From Smittia aterrima (lineage: Eukaryota; Arthropoda; Insecta; Diptera; Chironomidae): DNA of 64,000 nt. Each line of letters opens with the position of its first letter. Position 1 is the first letter of the stretch. Positions 22,473-36,057 of the stretch are shown here, piece after piece. The notes beneath the pieces were generated by a model. It saw only the letters and a program-made list of their open reading frames with translations. It did no database searches and had not been told where the DNA came from. The position numbers were made by a program, and so were the translations under genes. The stretch is from assembly GCA_033063855.1 (NCBI GenBank), contig CP093829.1, forward strand, positions 5,404,243 through 5,468,242, written 5' to 3'.

Positions 22473-25400
22473 TCAAACATAGCCGCTTGATTTGAGATGA
22501 AGAGCCGCTTCGTACGTGGGCAGCCCGGTCTGATCTATAATTTCACTCATGTCTATTCTTATCAGGCCATTGCGATTGATTGTGCTCAAATTTGCGCTCC
22601 CGGCTTGCTGACAATTTCCATTGTTATCAATCTCCTCGTCATCATCATCATCGTCAACCACCTCCATCTCACTCCTACTTTCCGTGAGTTGTTCAATGAT
22701 AGGCGGCAAAGAGCATGTTGAAGGTGATGCGACTTGATGGTTATTCCCATTAATGTCATCGTTGTTGCTGTTATTGTTCAATAAATCAAGCTCCGACCGA
22801 TTTGAATCATTCAATGGACAATTGTCTTGCGAGAGATTACTGCCACTGATTGTATTTACAGCAGCAACTGTTGTGATGCTGTTGTTGTTATTTGCACTGT
22901 CCTCATTATCAATGACATTGTTACAGTTTGCGCACAAATTCGTTGCGAATGCTGTTAAGCTTTGATTCATTGCGCAATTACAGTTGCACAACGATGCGGC
23001 ACTCGATGGGCTTCGAATATCAAAATGAGTTTCGTCCAGGCTCACTTGCGGTGTCGTAGTTCCGTTGCCATTCATCAAGCAATCCTTTATGACGTGACCC
23101 GGATGATGGTGAAAAGCTTTGAATGTGTATAAGTTCTTCCGTTTCCGCGAAATCACTTCGTCCAAAGCCATCACACAATCGTACGAAGGCGGTGGCTCGT
23201 TGAGGGTCGTTATCGTTGGCAAGTTGTCGCTCTCCGTGTACAAGCCCGATGTATCGAAGTACTAAAAAGAAAAGAAAGAGTGAAAAACAATTGCTCAGAA
23301 GGGTGAAACCGGAAGAGAATTATTAAGTGATGCAATTTATCAGCGATGAAAGTACAGCACAACAAATTCTGATCGTGGTGGTGATGCACGTGAAGATGAA
23401 ATTTAATGGGAAAGCCTCAAGGGAGGATTAAAATTGTTTGCATCGTGCATCGGTATAGAACGGAAAGATGGAACGAGAAATGTTTTCCTGCAATGTTCCC
23501 TCGACTCTATGACATGAATACGATAATCGAGATCAACACATTGCTCTAGGGATTATGTAATTGAAAGTTGAAGGAGGATGAGGAAGCGATAGTTTGAACA
23601 CCACGAGCGTTGACAGTCATTCCAATTGCATGTAAGCAGATCACGGTTGTAATTGTCGGTTACAGATTTCAATTAGGATTTCGCTGATGCTCAACGGAGC
23701 GAACCGCGTTCAAACAATAAACCGAAACAACTTTCTAGTGAAATAGTAATTAATACAAAATATGCTGCAAGGTTTCTAATTAGAATGAATCCATTAGCGA
23801 TGTCACACAATGAATAACCCTCGTAACCTCTTGAAGCTTTCATCGTGCGACAACATCGATAACCTTTCGCTAATTGCGACATCGCTACGACTGAGAATGT
23901 CATCGCCGTGATTATTTCCTTTCATATCCTTTTCATTCACGAGATGAATGTCAAACCGAGAAAGTTTTCTTCTATTGTTGCTAAACAATTGTTCTTATGC
24001 TAGTTACAACTTGATAGAATGTAAAAGAAAAGTTTTAAGCTTACGAGAATTAAACTCTGCTGTTGCACAAAGCAATTTCATATTCACGGAGTAAAAGCTT
24101 CCGGGAGGGAAAACAATTACGAAGAGCTTTTCATGAGTTGAGAGCTGATTTGAGTGAACACAATACTCTTTTAATCCCTCTTCTGATCTGACTTAAAATC
24201 TCAACCGCGTAATGGTTGGCGCGTAATGAGGAACGACGATGTTAATTCAATTAATCACTCACCTGTTCAACGCTGTAGATTTCCATGTTCGCGTCGCTCT
24301 CCAACCATCGCTGTTGTCGATAAAGGGACGAGGCGGATGATTGCATTTTTATTTTACGATGACAGCAGTAACAAATAAGACAAACAATCGTCGTAACAAC
24401 CGTGAGCATCGCTCTGTAATTGACAGCAGAAAATGGCATGAAATTATAGAATTCGATTTGTTCGAAACTTTTTTTGTGTTTTTTTCTTCCACCACGTGCT
24501 ATTGAGCGGAGAATAAAATGGATTTAATGTCCTCTTTCCTCTATTTCGAGTATCGATTTTCATTGCTCTACGTGTAGTAAAGCCTGTCAGGTGTAGCGGC
24601 GTAATTGAAACCGAGATATGTGCTGATGAATAATTCAGCAGATTGATACATTCGACTTTAACTGGATTTTCCATTTCTGCTCTGCAACAGCTTTTTGCTG
24701 TTTACTCCCCTGATGTAAAGCGTTTGAGTGTCATTGATTAGAAGGAACTCGAATGTTTTTTCAATCAACTCTAAAAAGTTTCTTTTGCGATCCTTTGGGG
24801 AAATAGAAAATGCAATTTTCTTCAATTAAAAATGGCATGAGCTCACTTCAAAGTTTAGACTACAGTCATTGAAAACACACAAAAGCATTAATAAATTTCA
24901 TTTTAATGTCGTTCCCTTGCAAAGATAACAATCTTTGTTTTAAAAGTATATGAGGGATGAGTTTGTGGCAGCAGAAACTCTTGTAACTGGGATTGTTTAA
25001 CGTCTGAAGTGTTTCCCATGTCGACTTTCTTAGCTCGCGAGGAAGAGGAGAAATTCATTCTCATTGCCTTTCATAATCATAAAACTTTAACGAAAGACGC
25101 TTTGCTATTGCTATAAGGGAAGAAAATATCCGATGGGAGTTCTTGCAGAGAGCTCGCTTGTTCGCTACTTCATGTCAAGAAAGTTCTAATCGTAGAAAAG
25201 CTTTCGCCAAGCGAATAAAAAATCTATCGCGTGACAATCCAAGCGGCGATACCTAAAAATAGCGAAGCGTCACGGTTCCCACGAGTAAGTAAATGCCCTT
25301 CATGCGTCTCTCTATTATGCAAAAAGAGAACTTTCCGCGATTAATATTCGTGTCTGTGCTGACGATCTCGCTTTGGAAGGTGGGAATCAAGCAGTGTTGC

Positions 25401-26226
25401 TATCGATTTTTGCTTTTGCCAACGTAAAAGAGCTTTTAACTTTCATAGCTTTCTCGCTTAATTGTATGCCGAAAAAAAAACAGCAGAACTGTTCCCGAAA
25501 GGAAGATTAGAAAATCGATTTTTTCCAACTTGCGTTTGCGAGACTGGCAAACAATTTTAATGAGTCGTTCCTTAACTTTTCCACGTCAGTTAAAGGTCAC
25601 AAAATTACATTCATTCGTCTCCGAACAAAAAGGATTTGCAGTTTCGGACAACAATAGGAAAAGCTTTTAAAGCTCTCGAAAAGCTTTCAACTCATATGAA
25701 GCACAAAATTAATCGGGAATTGTTGATTAATATAAGAGCTTCTCCTTTTATCTTGATGACAACATTTGAAGAGGACTCTTCTGCTTCATAAGGTAGACGA
25801 GAGCAGCACATAATGGAAATCGTCGAGTTGAGAGTTTCTCTATCCGAAATGATGGATTATTAATGGAGAAACTCGGTAATTAATTAAATGTTTTTCGTTT
25901 CTCGCTACGCAACAACACAAAGCGAGAGTCTTTTCTCAGCTTCCCCATTTGATTGATCGCGACAGGACCCAAAAGCAAAAGTACAATGTTCATTACCCGC
26001 CGAGTAGAATGTTAACATTTCCGTGAAAACCTCCAACACCTGGTCTCATGACTCGAAGTCCTTGATTGTAGTTTCTGTTGTTATCAGTTCCTGTGTAGTA
26101 TTCGGTTGCATTTGACTGCGAGCCTGGGCTTCCACCCGAGAGCGTGTGCCATGCAGGGTTTGTTGTTGAATGGTTGTGGTTCGAATGCGAAACGGCAAGC
26201 AAAATTGCAGTCCGTTTAAGCGACAT
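22473..26226 (-). CDS. Single-pass membrane protein with two PY-type motifs
   Basis: Three exons on the minus strand: 26226-25997, 24413-24263 and 23261-22473. Splice phases agree (GG|A, then phase 0) and give 389 aa. Residues 1-77 are Asn/Ser-rich with N-glycosylation sites (NHST, NAT) and no clear signal peptide. Residues about 78-94 (AMLTVVTTIVCLICYCC) form one membrane segment followed by basic HRKIK. The tail carries PPPSYD (about 150-155), Asn-rich and acidic runs (DDDDDDEEID) and LPTYEAAL near the C-terminus. PPxY and LPxY motifs recruit Nedd4-type ubiquitin ligases in Commissureless- and Ndfip-like adaptors, so an adaptor or cargo role is plausible but inferred; I did not recognise the ortholog. 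A TGA lies in frame upstream of the ATG. The introns (1.6 and 1.0 kb) are much longer than those elsewhere in the window. Confidence 0.7.
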
Positions 26227-28866
26227 TTCGACTCAATTATCCGAGAATTTTTAATTAAGCACTTTGTTCGATTGGTAGCAAGAAATAAAGTTTTGCTAAT
26301 TTCACATTTATTGCCGTAAATTTGACTCAATGCACTCAAGAAATCATAATTGCCCAATTAATTATCCACTCAACTAAACTGGCAAACGGTAATCACGCCG
26401 ACTGAGAAATGGAAAAGACTTCTTATCGTAGCGGTTTCTTGTAGCCAACTGAATGTTCTGAACATGAATGAAAACAACATTTTCCCTTTTCTCTCCTTTT
26501 CTCTCTTATTTTTCCTCCGAACTATCGTTGCTTTGAGAACCGAAATATTGAAGCAGACATAGAGAAAACATTTTAAGCTTCACGATCCTTTGCTTCTCTC
26601 CGTTGCTACTCTCTCTCTCATTCGAGTTCACTAGGCGATAGACTTTTATATATTTCAATCGTCGGGCGAATATTTTGGTATGTTTTGACTTGATGGCGTT
26701 TGAATGCGATGACAACGACGATTGCTATGGCGGTGAATAACCAAATTTAGCTACTTGAGTATCAAATATCTTAGCGAATCATTTGAAATAACAATTACAA
26801 AGAATTGCTTGAGCCACGTCAACCTTACGCTTGCGCTTTTAAAGTAAAATTCAATTAAAGTTCTAGAGCAATCGTCGACAACTGCGGTCTTCGTTGAGCA
26901 TCACAACTCATGCAACTAAAATTATATTCCAAACAATTTCCAGGCAAGCTCATTGTGTTGAGTGCTTTATGTTAATTAGGCTTCCTGAAATGCTTTCACT
27001 TCCACTTCTTTTCTCCAATTACCAGTACGCCAAGAGCAGTCTCGAAATCCTTAAAAGAAAAACTTTTTTCCAGCCGAAAATATATTTTCCTCGAGAAAAT
27101 GAAGACAAATAGTTTGACATTCTGACGCCGCACGTCCTCCCCATGAAAATAAAACTTTGTTTTGATTTCGATTTCATCGGCGGCTTGTTCCACCTGTTTC
27201 TCTCCCTCTCCCTAAGCCGGTTGTCTTTGTTTTCGTCAACGACGATAAGTATCATCATGCGATATGTAAATGAAGAAACTTTTTGTGTCGTGAGCGCGCG
27301 ACTAAGCTTTAATTAAATTTCATTGACTTTTTAATAGTTCAACTGTATCAATAACTTCTCATTCAGACTGTCAACGAGCTGGCAACATACTTCCCTGTTA
27401 TTACGATTGTTACTCCCCCGCACGAAAAGGGAATGAATACAAATGACGATCACAATAAAAGCGATTGCAGAGAGCTTCGCTTTTAGGGTCGATCAATGCG
27501 ATATCCCAACTTTTTGTACTTGACAAAATGGAAATTTAAACTTTTTTTTCGTGCACGCTTTTGCTCGTACTTTCTTCGTTTGTTGTTAGTATTACTCCAG
27601 TAGTTACAACGAGTGGAAGTTTTCCGTCAGAAGCTTCTTTTTTATATTCAATCTAGTTTGTGAGAAAGAGCTAAAAAAAAGTTATTTATTTATCGACTTA
27701 ATGAGAAAAACAAGATTTGTTCAGGTAAAGAAAGGTTCGTTCACTATTTATTCTCGTCATTAAAGATTCATCGAACAATCACTGCATTTCCATGTAAGAC
27801 GAAGCAGAAAAGGAAGAGATCTTCGATAACGAAGGAAAAACGGGATAAGAAAAAAGTTTATCGTCGTTTAAGTCTGATGTGGTCGTGAATATTTGAAAGC
27901 TGTCAGCACAAACTTAGCATTTAGTATCCGCCAGATGACGGAGGGAAAGAAATTACGAGAAATCGATTCTGTTAATCGATAAATTTCCATTCAACGCCAC
28001 AGCCCGTAAACAACGTGCTACAAATAAAAGTTTATGGCTTCATTATCATAATCATAGACAGCTGATTGCGAAGATAATTGGCAGCAAGAGCGAAAAATCA
28101 TCGTCACGCTCCTGCTTCTCTCGCGTTGACTGTTCAAGACAATTTAAAACCAATTCGACCTTTCCCATGAAAACTTTACGAGCATGATAAGAATAATCGT
28201 TGCGTAATGTTTTATTTCGTTTATTAAGGTTGACTCAGCGTCTCTCACTCTGATATAAATTATTACCCTTTTTCTAAGAAAGCAGACACGACAGTTTCGC
28301 GAGAGAACTTTACGCTGTTGATCTTAATTTGTCGACGACTGACAAAAATATTTTCTTGTGAAAACTAAGAAAGTGTGTGAGAGAGAGAAGAGAAATCTGT
28401 TTGTTTTCCTTTAAGAAAATCCTCGAAGTGTTTTTGTTTACCTGCAAACAAATCACAGACGCAAGAATCCCTCGAGTGAGAAAGAAGAGATTCACTCACT
28501 CAAGGCTTTGTTGTAAAATCCAACGAAATTCAAAATGGAATGAGCTTGAGCTGTCGAGATTAAAAATAGCAAACGCTTAATTATGTGAGAGAATGCTTTC
28601 GGTGTCCATCACATTCATGAAGACAAATGTCGAACGATAAATTCAATTCATGTTTCCATTCTCATTACAGGATATCATTTACAAATTGGATGTGTTCCCA
28701 TCTTCTGGCTTGGTAGCGTCACAGACAACAAATGATTATTCAATTGACATCAACTGGGATTCGTCTTTTCACTTCTGCTGCTCCTTTGACATCGAGTTCA
28801 TTTTAATGTGAACTCAATTTGAATTCTTAGCAGTCACAAAAGGCACAGCGAGACGATTACGTAACG
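26227..28866. other. Divergent intergenic region
   Basis: This 2.6 kb separates the minus-strand PY-motif gene from the plus-strand hexosaminidase gene and probably holds both promoters and 5' untranslated exons. Open frames are short and unremarkable. No repeat or RNA gene was recognised. Confidence 0.5.
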
Positions 28867-31843
28867 ATGGCGTTCACAGCATCACTGAAGCGCTTATTGA
28901 TTGGCCTGCTGTTTGTCATGGCATTATGTCTCATGATTTTATATTTGAACGAGAGTCAAAGCATCTTGAAACCGGCGTCGTCGTTTTTCATTACCAATTA
29001 TGAGTCAAAGCACAACAAAATCAAGTTAGTGGCTGTTGTTCCAGAACAGATACGGATGTAAATAGAAAAACAAGTAGCACAGAGAAGTTGCACAAATATT
29101 ATTTTCATATTGTTGTGGTTTGTTTGTTTGTTGACGTTGGGGAGCTAAGCGTTGATTAAAAAGAATCAGTTTGCGCTACAAAGGTTTCCTTTTTCAATTA
29201 AAGTTAAAATCGACAATGGAACCAAATGTTATGACGCAATCCCTTAAAATGATGTCGTCAACATTCAACTTTCCTCATTATTTTATTTTTCGTCCCGAAA
29301 AAAAAAGAAATTTCCATCACCCAACTCAGAGTTCCATTCTTTCTCCGTGACAATTGGCAATCCATCACGTATTTATGATTTCTTTGTTTGGGAAGCGACT
29401 GAAGCGTTTCGCTTATTGATTTTCGAAGTAAACGAGGCCTGTCAGTTAAGAACTGAACTCGGTTTTTTAAAATTCAATAAAATTTTCATGCAGAAAAGCT
29501 TTTTTCCTAGTTGACCTAGTTGGCCTCAGAAACCGCAGTTGAACCGCTTATAGCTTCATTAATTTGTGATGGTCGTTTAATGGTTTCTCATAAGTGTCAT
29601 GAGCCACTTGTTTGATATTTATCACGACACGTGGTCTTTACCTTTTGTCCTAGATAGATCGTCACCTTCACACAAACTTTTATGTAAATCATTGAAAGCG
29701 GTGTCTTGTGTCGCTTGTCACCAATCGACATGCGAGTGATTTGTTACTTCGATGTTTGTTATTTGTTGACAATAATTCAATTCTCCTTCTTCTTCTGTTT
29801 TTCCTTTTAACAGTCCACCCGAGCGAACATGGAGCTACAAATGTATAAATCATCGTTGCGTTCGACAACATTATTTGAATAAAGCTGAGAAGCGGACGAC
29901 TTTCCTTACGTGTTCAATGCTTTGTGGTTCACAATCCCTTTGGCCTGAGCCAACAATCAAATCACTTATCGGCACCAATGCCAATAGTTTTCACTTGAAT
30001 GATGTCCAATTAAAAGTTCAAACGCCTTTTAAGAATGTTGAGACTTTAACGGAAAGCGCCTTCTCGGTATTTCTCGAAGAGATAAAACAGTTGAAGCAAT
30101 CGTCCGGTGGACGATCGAATGATGACGAGTTTAGAACGAGCACGAACTCATACAGGGATGTCACGAACTCAGGCAATCGCGTCGAGCATCATCGACGTAA
30201 TCTTACTTCTGTAAATATTTATGTTTATGTGATTAAGACATCAGACGTTCATCTAACTCTTAATGTCGACGAATGCTACAACATGACGATGTCTAGTGAG
30301 TAACAATATTTTAGAAGGAAAGAAAAACTAACTCATAAATTATTTTCCCTCAGATGAACATCAAACGATTGAAGTGAAAATATCAGCCAACACATTTTTT
30401 GGCGCCCGACATGGCTTGTCAACCTTACAACAGTTGATCTGGTTTGATGACGAAGACGAAGTCCTGAAAATCATCAGCACAGCCAACATCGCCGATTGTC
30501 CCAAATTCACGTAAATGAATTATTCAAAAGTTGTTTTGTTGAACAATATCACGATTTATTAAATTTATTCGCAGTTATCGTGGTCTGATGCTTGACACTT
30601 CGCGCCATTACTTTTCGGTCGATGCCATCAAGCGAACGTTAGTCGGAATGTCTCACTCAAAACTTAATCGCTTCCACTGGCATCTCACAGACTCACAAAG
30701 CTTTCCGTTCGTTTCGAAATATTATCCAGAGCTTGCAAAGTACGGCGCTTACTCGTCGAGTGAGATCTACACCCATGACGACGTGAAAGAGATTGCAAGA
30801 TTCGCTCAAGTTCGTGGAATTCAAGTCATCCCTGAAATTGATGCTCCAGCTCACGCTGGGAACGGCTGGCAATGGGGACCTTCGAAAGGCTTAGGAGAGT
30901 TGAGCTTGTGCATTAATCAGCAGCCTTGGAATGCCTTTTGCGGGGAGCCACCTTGCGGTCAACTCAATCCTAAAAATAATCACACCTACACAATTCTCGA
31001 GAAGCTCTACAAAGAGCTTTTGGATCTTACTGGTCCAACCGATTACTTTCACTTGGGAGGAGACGAAGTCAACCTTGAATGTTGGGGTCAATACTTTAAC
31101 GACACTGATCTTCGCGGATTGTGGTGCAACTTCATGCAGCAAGCTTATAATCATCTCACAGTCGCCAACAAAGGTCAGCCAATGAAAATGGCGAGTGTTT
31201 GGTCAAGTGGACTGACTCAAATGCCATGTTTGTCAAACAAAAACTTCGCCGTTCAGGTTTGGGGTGGAAGTACGTGGTCAGAGAATTATCAATTACTCGA
31301 TTCTGGTTTCAATGTGATCATGTCACATGTCGACGCTTGGTACCTCGACTGTGGCTTTGGTAATTGGAGAGCAACTGGTAGGAAGATTTAAAGAAATGTT
31401 ATTGAATGATGAATTTAACAGAAACATATTTTTCATAGGCGAAGCAGCTTGTAGTCCTTACAGGACGTGGCAGACTATTTACAAACATATTCCGTGGCAC
31501 ACGATGAAGCTGAATAAACAGCAAATGAAACAAGTGAGTGATCTTATTTTCTTCTTGAACAATTAAACATAAATTTCCATTTTCTTTCCAGATTCTTGGA
31601 GGCGAAGCTTGTCTCTGGACTGAGCAAGTTGATGAGAACAGTCTTGATTCTCGTCTTTGGCCTCGGGCTTCAGCGCTCGGTGAACGCCTTTGGACTGATC
31701 CCGACACTGAGAACGACTACGCCATCTCTAAAGAAACTTTCAAACGCTTTTCGATCTTTCGCAATCGCTTAGTGCAGCTAGGACTAAAAGCTGAGCCAAT
31801 CTTTCCCAAATATTGCGCACAGAATCAAGACGAATGCGTATGA
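28867..31843 (+). CDS. fdl: Beta-N-acetylhexosaminidase, fused-lobes type (GH20)
   Basis: Six exons: 28867-29057, 29814-30295, 30354-30510, 30575-31377, 31439-31533, 31592-31843. All junction phases agree and give 659 aa. Residues about 9-27 (RLLIGLLFVMALCLMILYL) form a type II membrane anchor. The GH20 domain opens with YRGLMLDTSRHYF and contains RFHWHLTDSQSFP, IPEIDAPAHA and HLGGDEVN with the catalytic Asp-Glu pair near residues 440-441, then LGGEACLWTEQVD and LWPRASALGERLW. Fused-lobes enzymes remove the terminal GlcNAc from the alpha-1,3 arm of N-glycans in the secretory pathway, which makes insect glycans paucimannosidic. The membrane anchor, length and LECWGQYFNDTDL region favour this type over chitinolytic hexosaminidases. 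The first intron is 756 bp; the others are about 58-65 bp. Confidence 0.9.
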
Positions 31844-32838
31844 CATCTGGAGTTGTTTTAATTAATTTCCATTTTTGATTTAATAGTTCAAAGAATTAAT
31901 TACACGTTGACACTGTTATCTGTTGAAATTTTGTTCCCCTTTCCCAGTTGGAATGTCAAATGAGATTGTGAATGAAATCGAGAATAATGAACTCAAGAGT
32001 TCGAATAATCTTAAAGAATTTATATATTCCGACCAATGTCTGAAAAGTTTTTATTGTTTTTACCTCTTAACATTTGTTACTTAATTAAACAGTAATCGAA
32101 AAAAAAAGTCAATCTCTAATGCTCTCTCTCTTTCACTCTTTCTCTATTTCAAAAACTTTCAAACCTCAAAAACCTTTTTCTGAATCATTACAAAACACCA
32201 AACGAGCTCGATACTAATGAAGAATGTGATAAAGAACCGAACAGAACGCATCGTTGAGATTGAATATATCAATAGAACCAAGAAATAGTATTTGACGTGA
32301 CCTCCTTATCGTTTTTACTTTTGCCTCACTCTCCGAGATTTATTCGCTAATCTAGTTCAATATTTAACGAAACTTACTTACAAGCAAACTACAAAATGAA
32401 AGAATGAAAGCAAAAATGTGACCTTATCGAAGAAGAAAAAAATAATAATTAGGGTTTCCTTCTGAGAAAAAGCCCTTGAAAGTTTATCATTAGATAATGA
32501 ATTAACTTTAGATAGAAAGACTCGCGCATTTGTCAAAAAAAAAACTTTAAATCGATTATTCCCCTCGCGCATCAACGCCAACTGAAGGATGATGATGATG
32601 ATTCCAAACTGAATAACATTTCATGTTCCCAAGAGATTCAGAAAATAAAAAATTTAATTGCGAACTTGATGGAAAATGTTTTTGAACTTTGAGTTGCAGA
32701 ATTATTCTTGTTTCAGTTGATCATCTAATTGAGTTTAATTAGCGAAACTTTTAATTATTCATGACAACGCAAGTTTTCAACTTCTTGAAAGCATTAACGT
32801 TGATTTGATTAGTTAGTGCTTCCGAATCAATCGAGAGA
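31844..32838. other. Spacer after the hexosaminidase gene
   Basis: It contains the 3' untranslated region, T/C-rich runs (around 32100-32150) and no recognisable gene. An ATG at 32761 begins a short signal-like frame that meets TGA after 15 codons; it is not joined to the next gene here. Confidence 0.5.
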
Positions 32839-35529
32839 ATGTGTCGAGTAAATAAAACTTTTCTGTGGAGCTTGAGCTTCCTATTAACCAAACTCGTGGC
32901 ATCAAAGAACTGCAAGTTTGTTGACTTTTTAATCAAGAAACTTTTATTTACTTTTTCAAACTAATTAACAGTGAGCGATTATTCAAAGTTCCCGAGAATG
33001 TTTGAGGCAGACTCGTATGAGGACTGTTTCGCAGCAGAGGAAATAAAATTCACTCGAAATGTTTACTGCGTCGTAGACGTTTACGTGAAGCCAAACGAAT
33101 CCTCTCTGCTCTGGAAGGAAATCAAGAAAAGTTCTCTCGATTGGAAGACGCAATATCGCCACGATCATTTAGTCAAAGGAGTCTGCGTCAATCGATGCCG
33201 AAAGCTGTTCAGCCGGTTTGCAAAAGCGTCTCAGTTAGATTTTTTTGCACTCAAACCGGAAAACTTCACGAGCATCGAGTCGGACCCCTTCATTTTTCGC
33301 AATTCAATTCAGGATAAACTGGAATTTCGTGAAATTGTAAACGAATGCATTAACTATCAGATGACAAAGCATTTTTCATTAGAAGCCTTCTCGGAAATCC
33401 AATATTGCGATATTAAGGGTCGAGATAACGAGGAAAATGGTAATCCTTCAAAAGCTTTTGTTCATTAACAAAACGATTTGGTTTTCAGATGAGCTTGACC
33501 AAGTCTTTATCATTGTGAGTGCTTCAATTGCATTCCTAGTCATCATAGCAACTGCCGTCGATATTTGTGGAAGTCCCAAACGATTCGAGGACTCATGTGA
33601 GGAAGCAAAGGAAAAAAGTTCACTCATTCAGATTTGCATTACAGTTAAAAACAAATTAACAAAATTTCTGTCGCTTCGGGCAAATTGTCAAAGCTTTTTA
33701 AACGAGCAAACAACACGCAAACCTCAGGAGTTCGACTACATTCATTCGATGAAGTTACTTACAATGCTTTTCGTTATTCTCGGTCACTGCATTCTAATGC
33801 ACTCGATGTTCCCATTCTCCAACCCTGAATTCATTGAGTCAGTAAGTTAATTGCTTATTGCGCTAAGTGAGCATTGTACAATTAAATGAAAATTAATTAG
33901 AAGTACAACGAAACCTTGACGATGCTCCTTCTGAATGGAACGATGGTGATTCAAACGTATTTTACATTGAGCGGCTTTCTATTAGCAAATCGTTTTGCGA
34001 AACATTGTGGCGAAGGAAAGCGAGTAAACGTTCGAGATGTGATTGCTGCAATTATCTATCGATTCGTGAGGTGAATTTTCGTTTAATTTGTAATCAAAAA
34101 TTGAAAATCGATTGAGAGCTTCTCAGAATAATTCCGGTTTATTCGCTCGTTATCTGGTTCAATGCAACGTGGCTGATGAGAATGAACAGCGGCCCGTTTT
34201 GGAGGCGAATCAGTGAACCGGAAAAATATTTTTGTCGAGAGAACTCGTGGACGAATTTTTTGTTTGTAAATAATTACATCAAACCCGATGAGCCAGTGAG
34301 TTCGGGAAATTACCAAGCAATCGATAACTTGATTTATATTTCTTCCTCTAGTGCCTTCAACAAAGTTGGTTCCTCGCGGCGGATTTCCAGTTGTTCGTGC
34401 TTGGAATTCTAATTATATTCGTAATTTCCCGGTAAGTGAAATAATTTCTCGATCTGATTAAAAACTTTTCTAATTTAATTTCGAGAAAGCTTCAAGATTC
34501 TTAAGAAGGCTTTGATTACAATGTGTCTCGTTGCTCCTCCGATGATTCTCGCTTTCTTGACCTACACCAACAATTTCGACGGTGTCTTCATCGTGTCTCC
34601 GGAGTGAGTGAGCGCATTGGCTTCGTGATAAATATTCTTTTTCTTATTAATCGTTTTCGTCTCAGAGCTCAACGTTCGTCTTTTCGCAATGACGAAATGT
34701 ATCGAAGAGTCTACGTCGCAACTCACACAAACGCAGATTGTTATCTAACGGGAATGGTTGTCGGCTTTTATCATAAACAGCTTCGAGTTATCGTCATCGA
34801 TTTGATGAATATCAAGGTTAAGTGCCCATCGTTCATCTTATGCAAATTACACGTCAACTTGCACAAGAATCGAATTCAACGATGACTGATCGAGACACTT
34901 AATGTAAAGTTCATAAATTTCAGGTTTTCCGAATAATCTTTTATCTCGTGATTCCGATCGGTGTCGGATTGCTACTAAGCGCGCAGATATTTTACGTCAA
35001 TGACTACGTCTCGCCTTTATTCGCCTCGACTTACGCAGCCTTGAGCCGAAAGTTGTGGGGATTCCTCATTTCCATTCTAATTGTTGGATGTTCCGCTGAT
35101 GAAACGAGTGAGTGAGACATTTCTTAACTTGCATGAGATTAATTTATTGCTCTTGGCAGATTTCATTGTCAAACTATTGAGACAAAAAGTTTTAGTCAGC
35201 TTAGGTCGTCTCACTTTTGTTGCCTACATGCTTCACGTCGACGTCTTAAAAATCTTGCATGGAAATTCCGAATCGATCAAGCTCAGCTACACACAAATCG
35301 TAAGTAATCCGCGAGACTTTTTCTCACTCAGAATGATTCTCAATTCTAGACCGAAACGATTCTCACGACCATCTTCATCACCTACTCGCTAAGTTTCTTC
35401 GTTCATCTGATTGTTGAGCGACCGGTTACAAACACGTGCCGAAGACTTTTGGCGAAGCATTTTTTGCAAAGCCGAGATGATTCCGAAGATTTTAAAGCCC
35501 AACTGGAAGTCATTGCCAAGACCGGTTGA
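32839..35529 (+). CDS. NRF-6-type membrane acyltransferase, gene 1 of 3
   Basis: Eleven exons: 32839-32911, 32972-33439, 33489-33841, 33901-34070, 34127-34295, 34352-34431, 34490-34603, 34666-34816, 34924-35107, 35160-35299, 35350-35529; 693 aa. A signal peptide (MCRVNKTFLWSLSFLLTKLV) leads into an extracellular Cys-rich NRF domain (YEDCF, VYCVV, GVCVNRC, NECINY, IQYCD). An acyltransferase-3 domain with about ten membrane segments follows, with VILGHCILM (putative active His), YRFVRIIPVYS and FLAADFQLF. Exon 1 keeps the phase of its two neighbours only if intron 1 is a GC-AG intron (donor GCAAGT at 32912, acceptor AACAG); no GT donor gives the right phase. Family members act in gut and other epithelia in lipid or drug uptake; the substrate here is unknown. 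Confidence 0.8.
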
Positions 35530-36057
35530 TAAGAGTTTGATATGTAAATTTTATTGAAACTTTAGGTTTTTATTTGCGTCAATGGCCCTTTAAGCTTTGG
35601 TCGGAATTAAATATTTTACATGTTTAGGAGTTTAGGTGTTAATGACTTTATGACAATCAATCTAACACGTGAATCTTTGTTTTCTTGTTAAGCTCCTTTG
35701 AAATGTAAATTTTAATATTTATTAGTCTCACTTCCTTAATAATTCGCAAAGCTTCATTAACTAATTTAGCTTCAAAGATTCGCAAAAGTAATAAAGTTGC
35801 AAGTTTAACTTCTTGACATTAGCTCAGGTCGATCACTAATCGTTTAAGACAATCAATCGTAATCAGACTCAAAGGTAAATAGAAACAAAGTTAACGCGCG
35901 ATCGATGATTCGAGATATTATTTATGAACATGTGAAGCCCCGATTTATGCAAATGAAGTGGCGCGTCTTCATTTCTCGATCAATTCTTCTCTTTCTTCGT
36001 CAGTTTGAATCGAGACTTTGTGATAGAAAGACCGAAAAAATTAAAAGCGTTCGCAAG
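35530..36057. other. Spacer between acyltransferase genes 1 and 2
   Basis: AT-rich; presumably the 3' end of gene 1 and the promoter of gene 2. A frame open from 35905 runs into gene 2's signal peptide, but its N-terminal extension looks non-coding. Confidence 0.5.
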
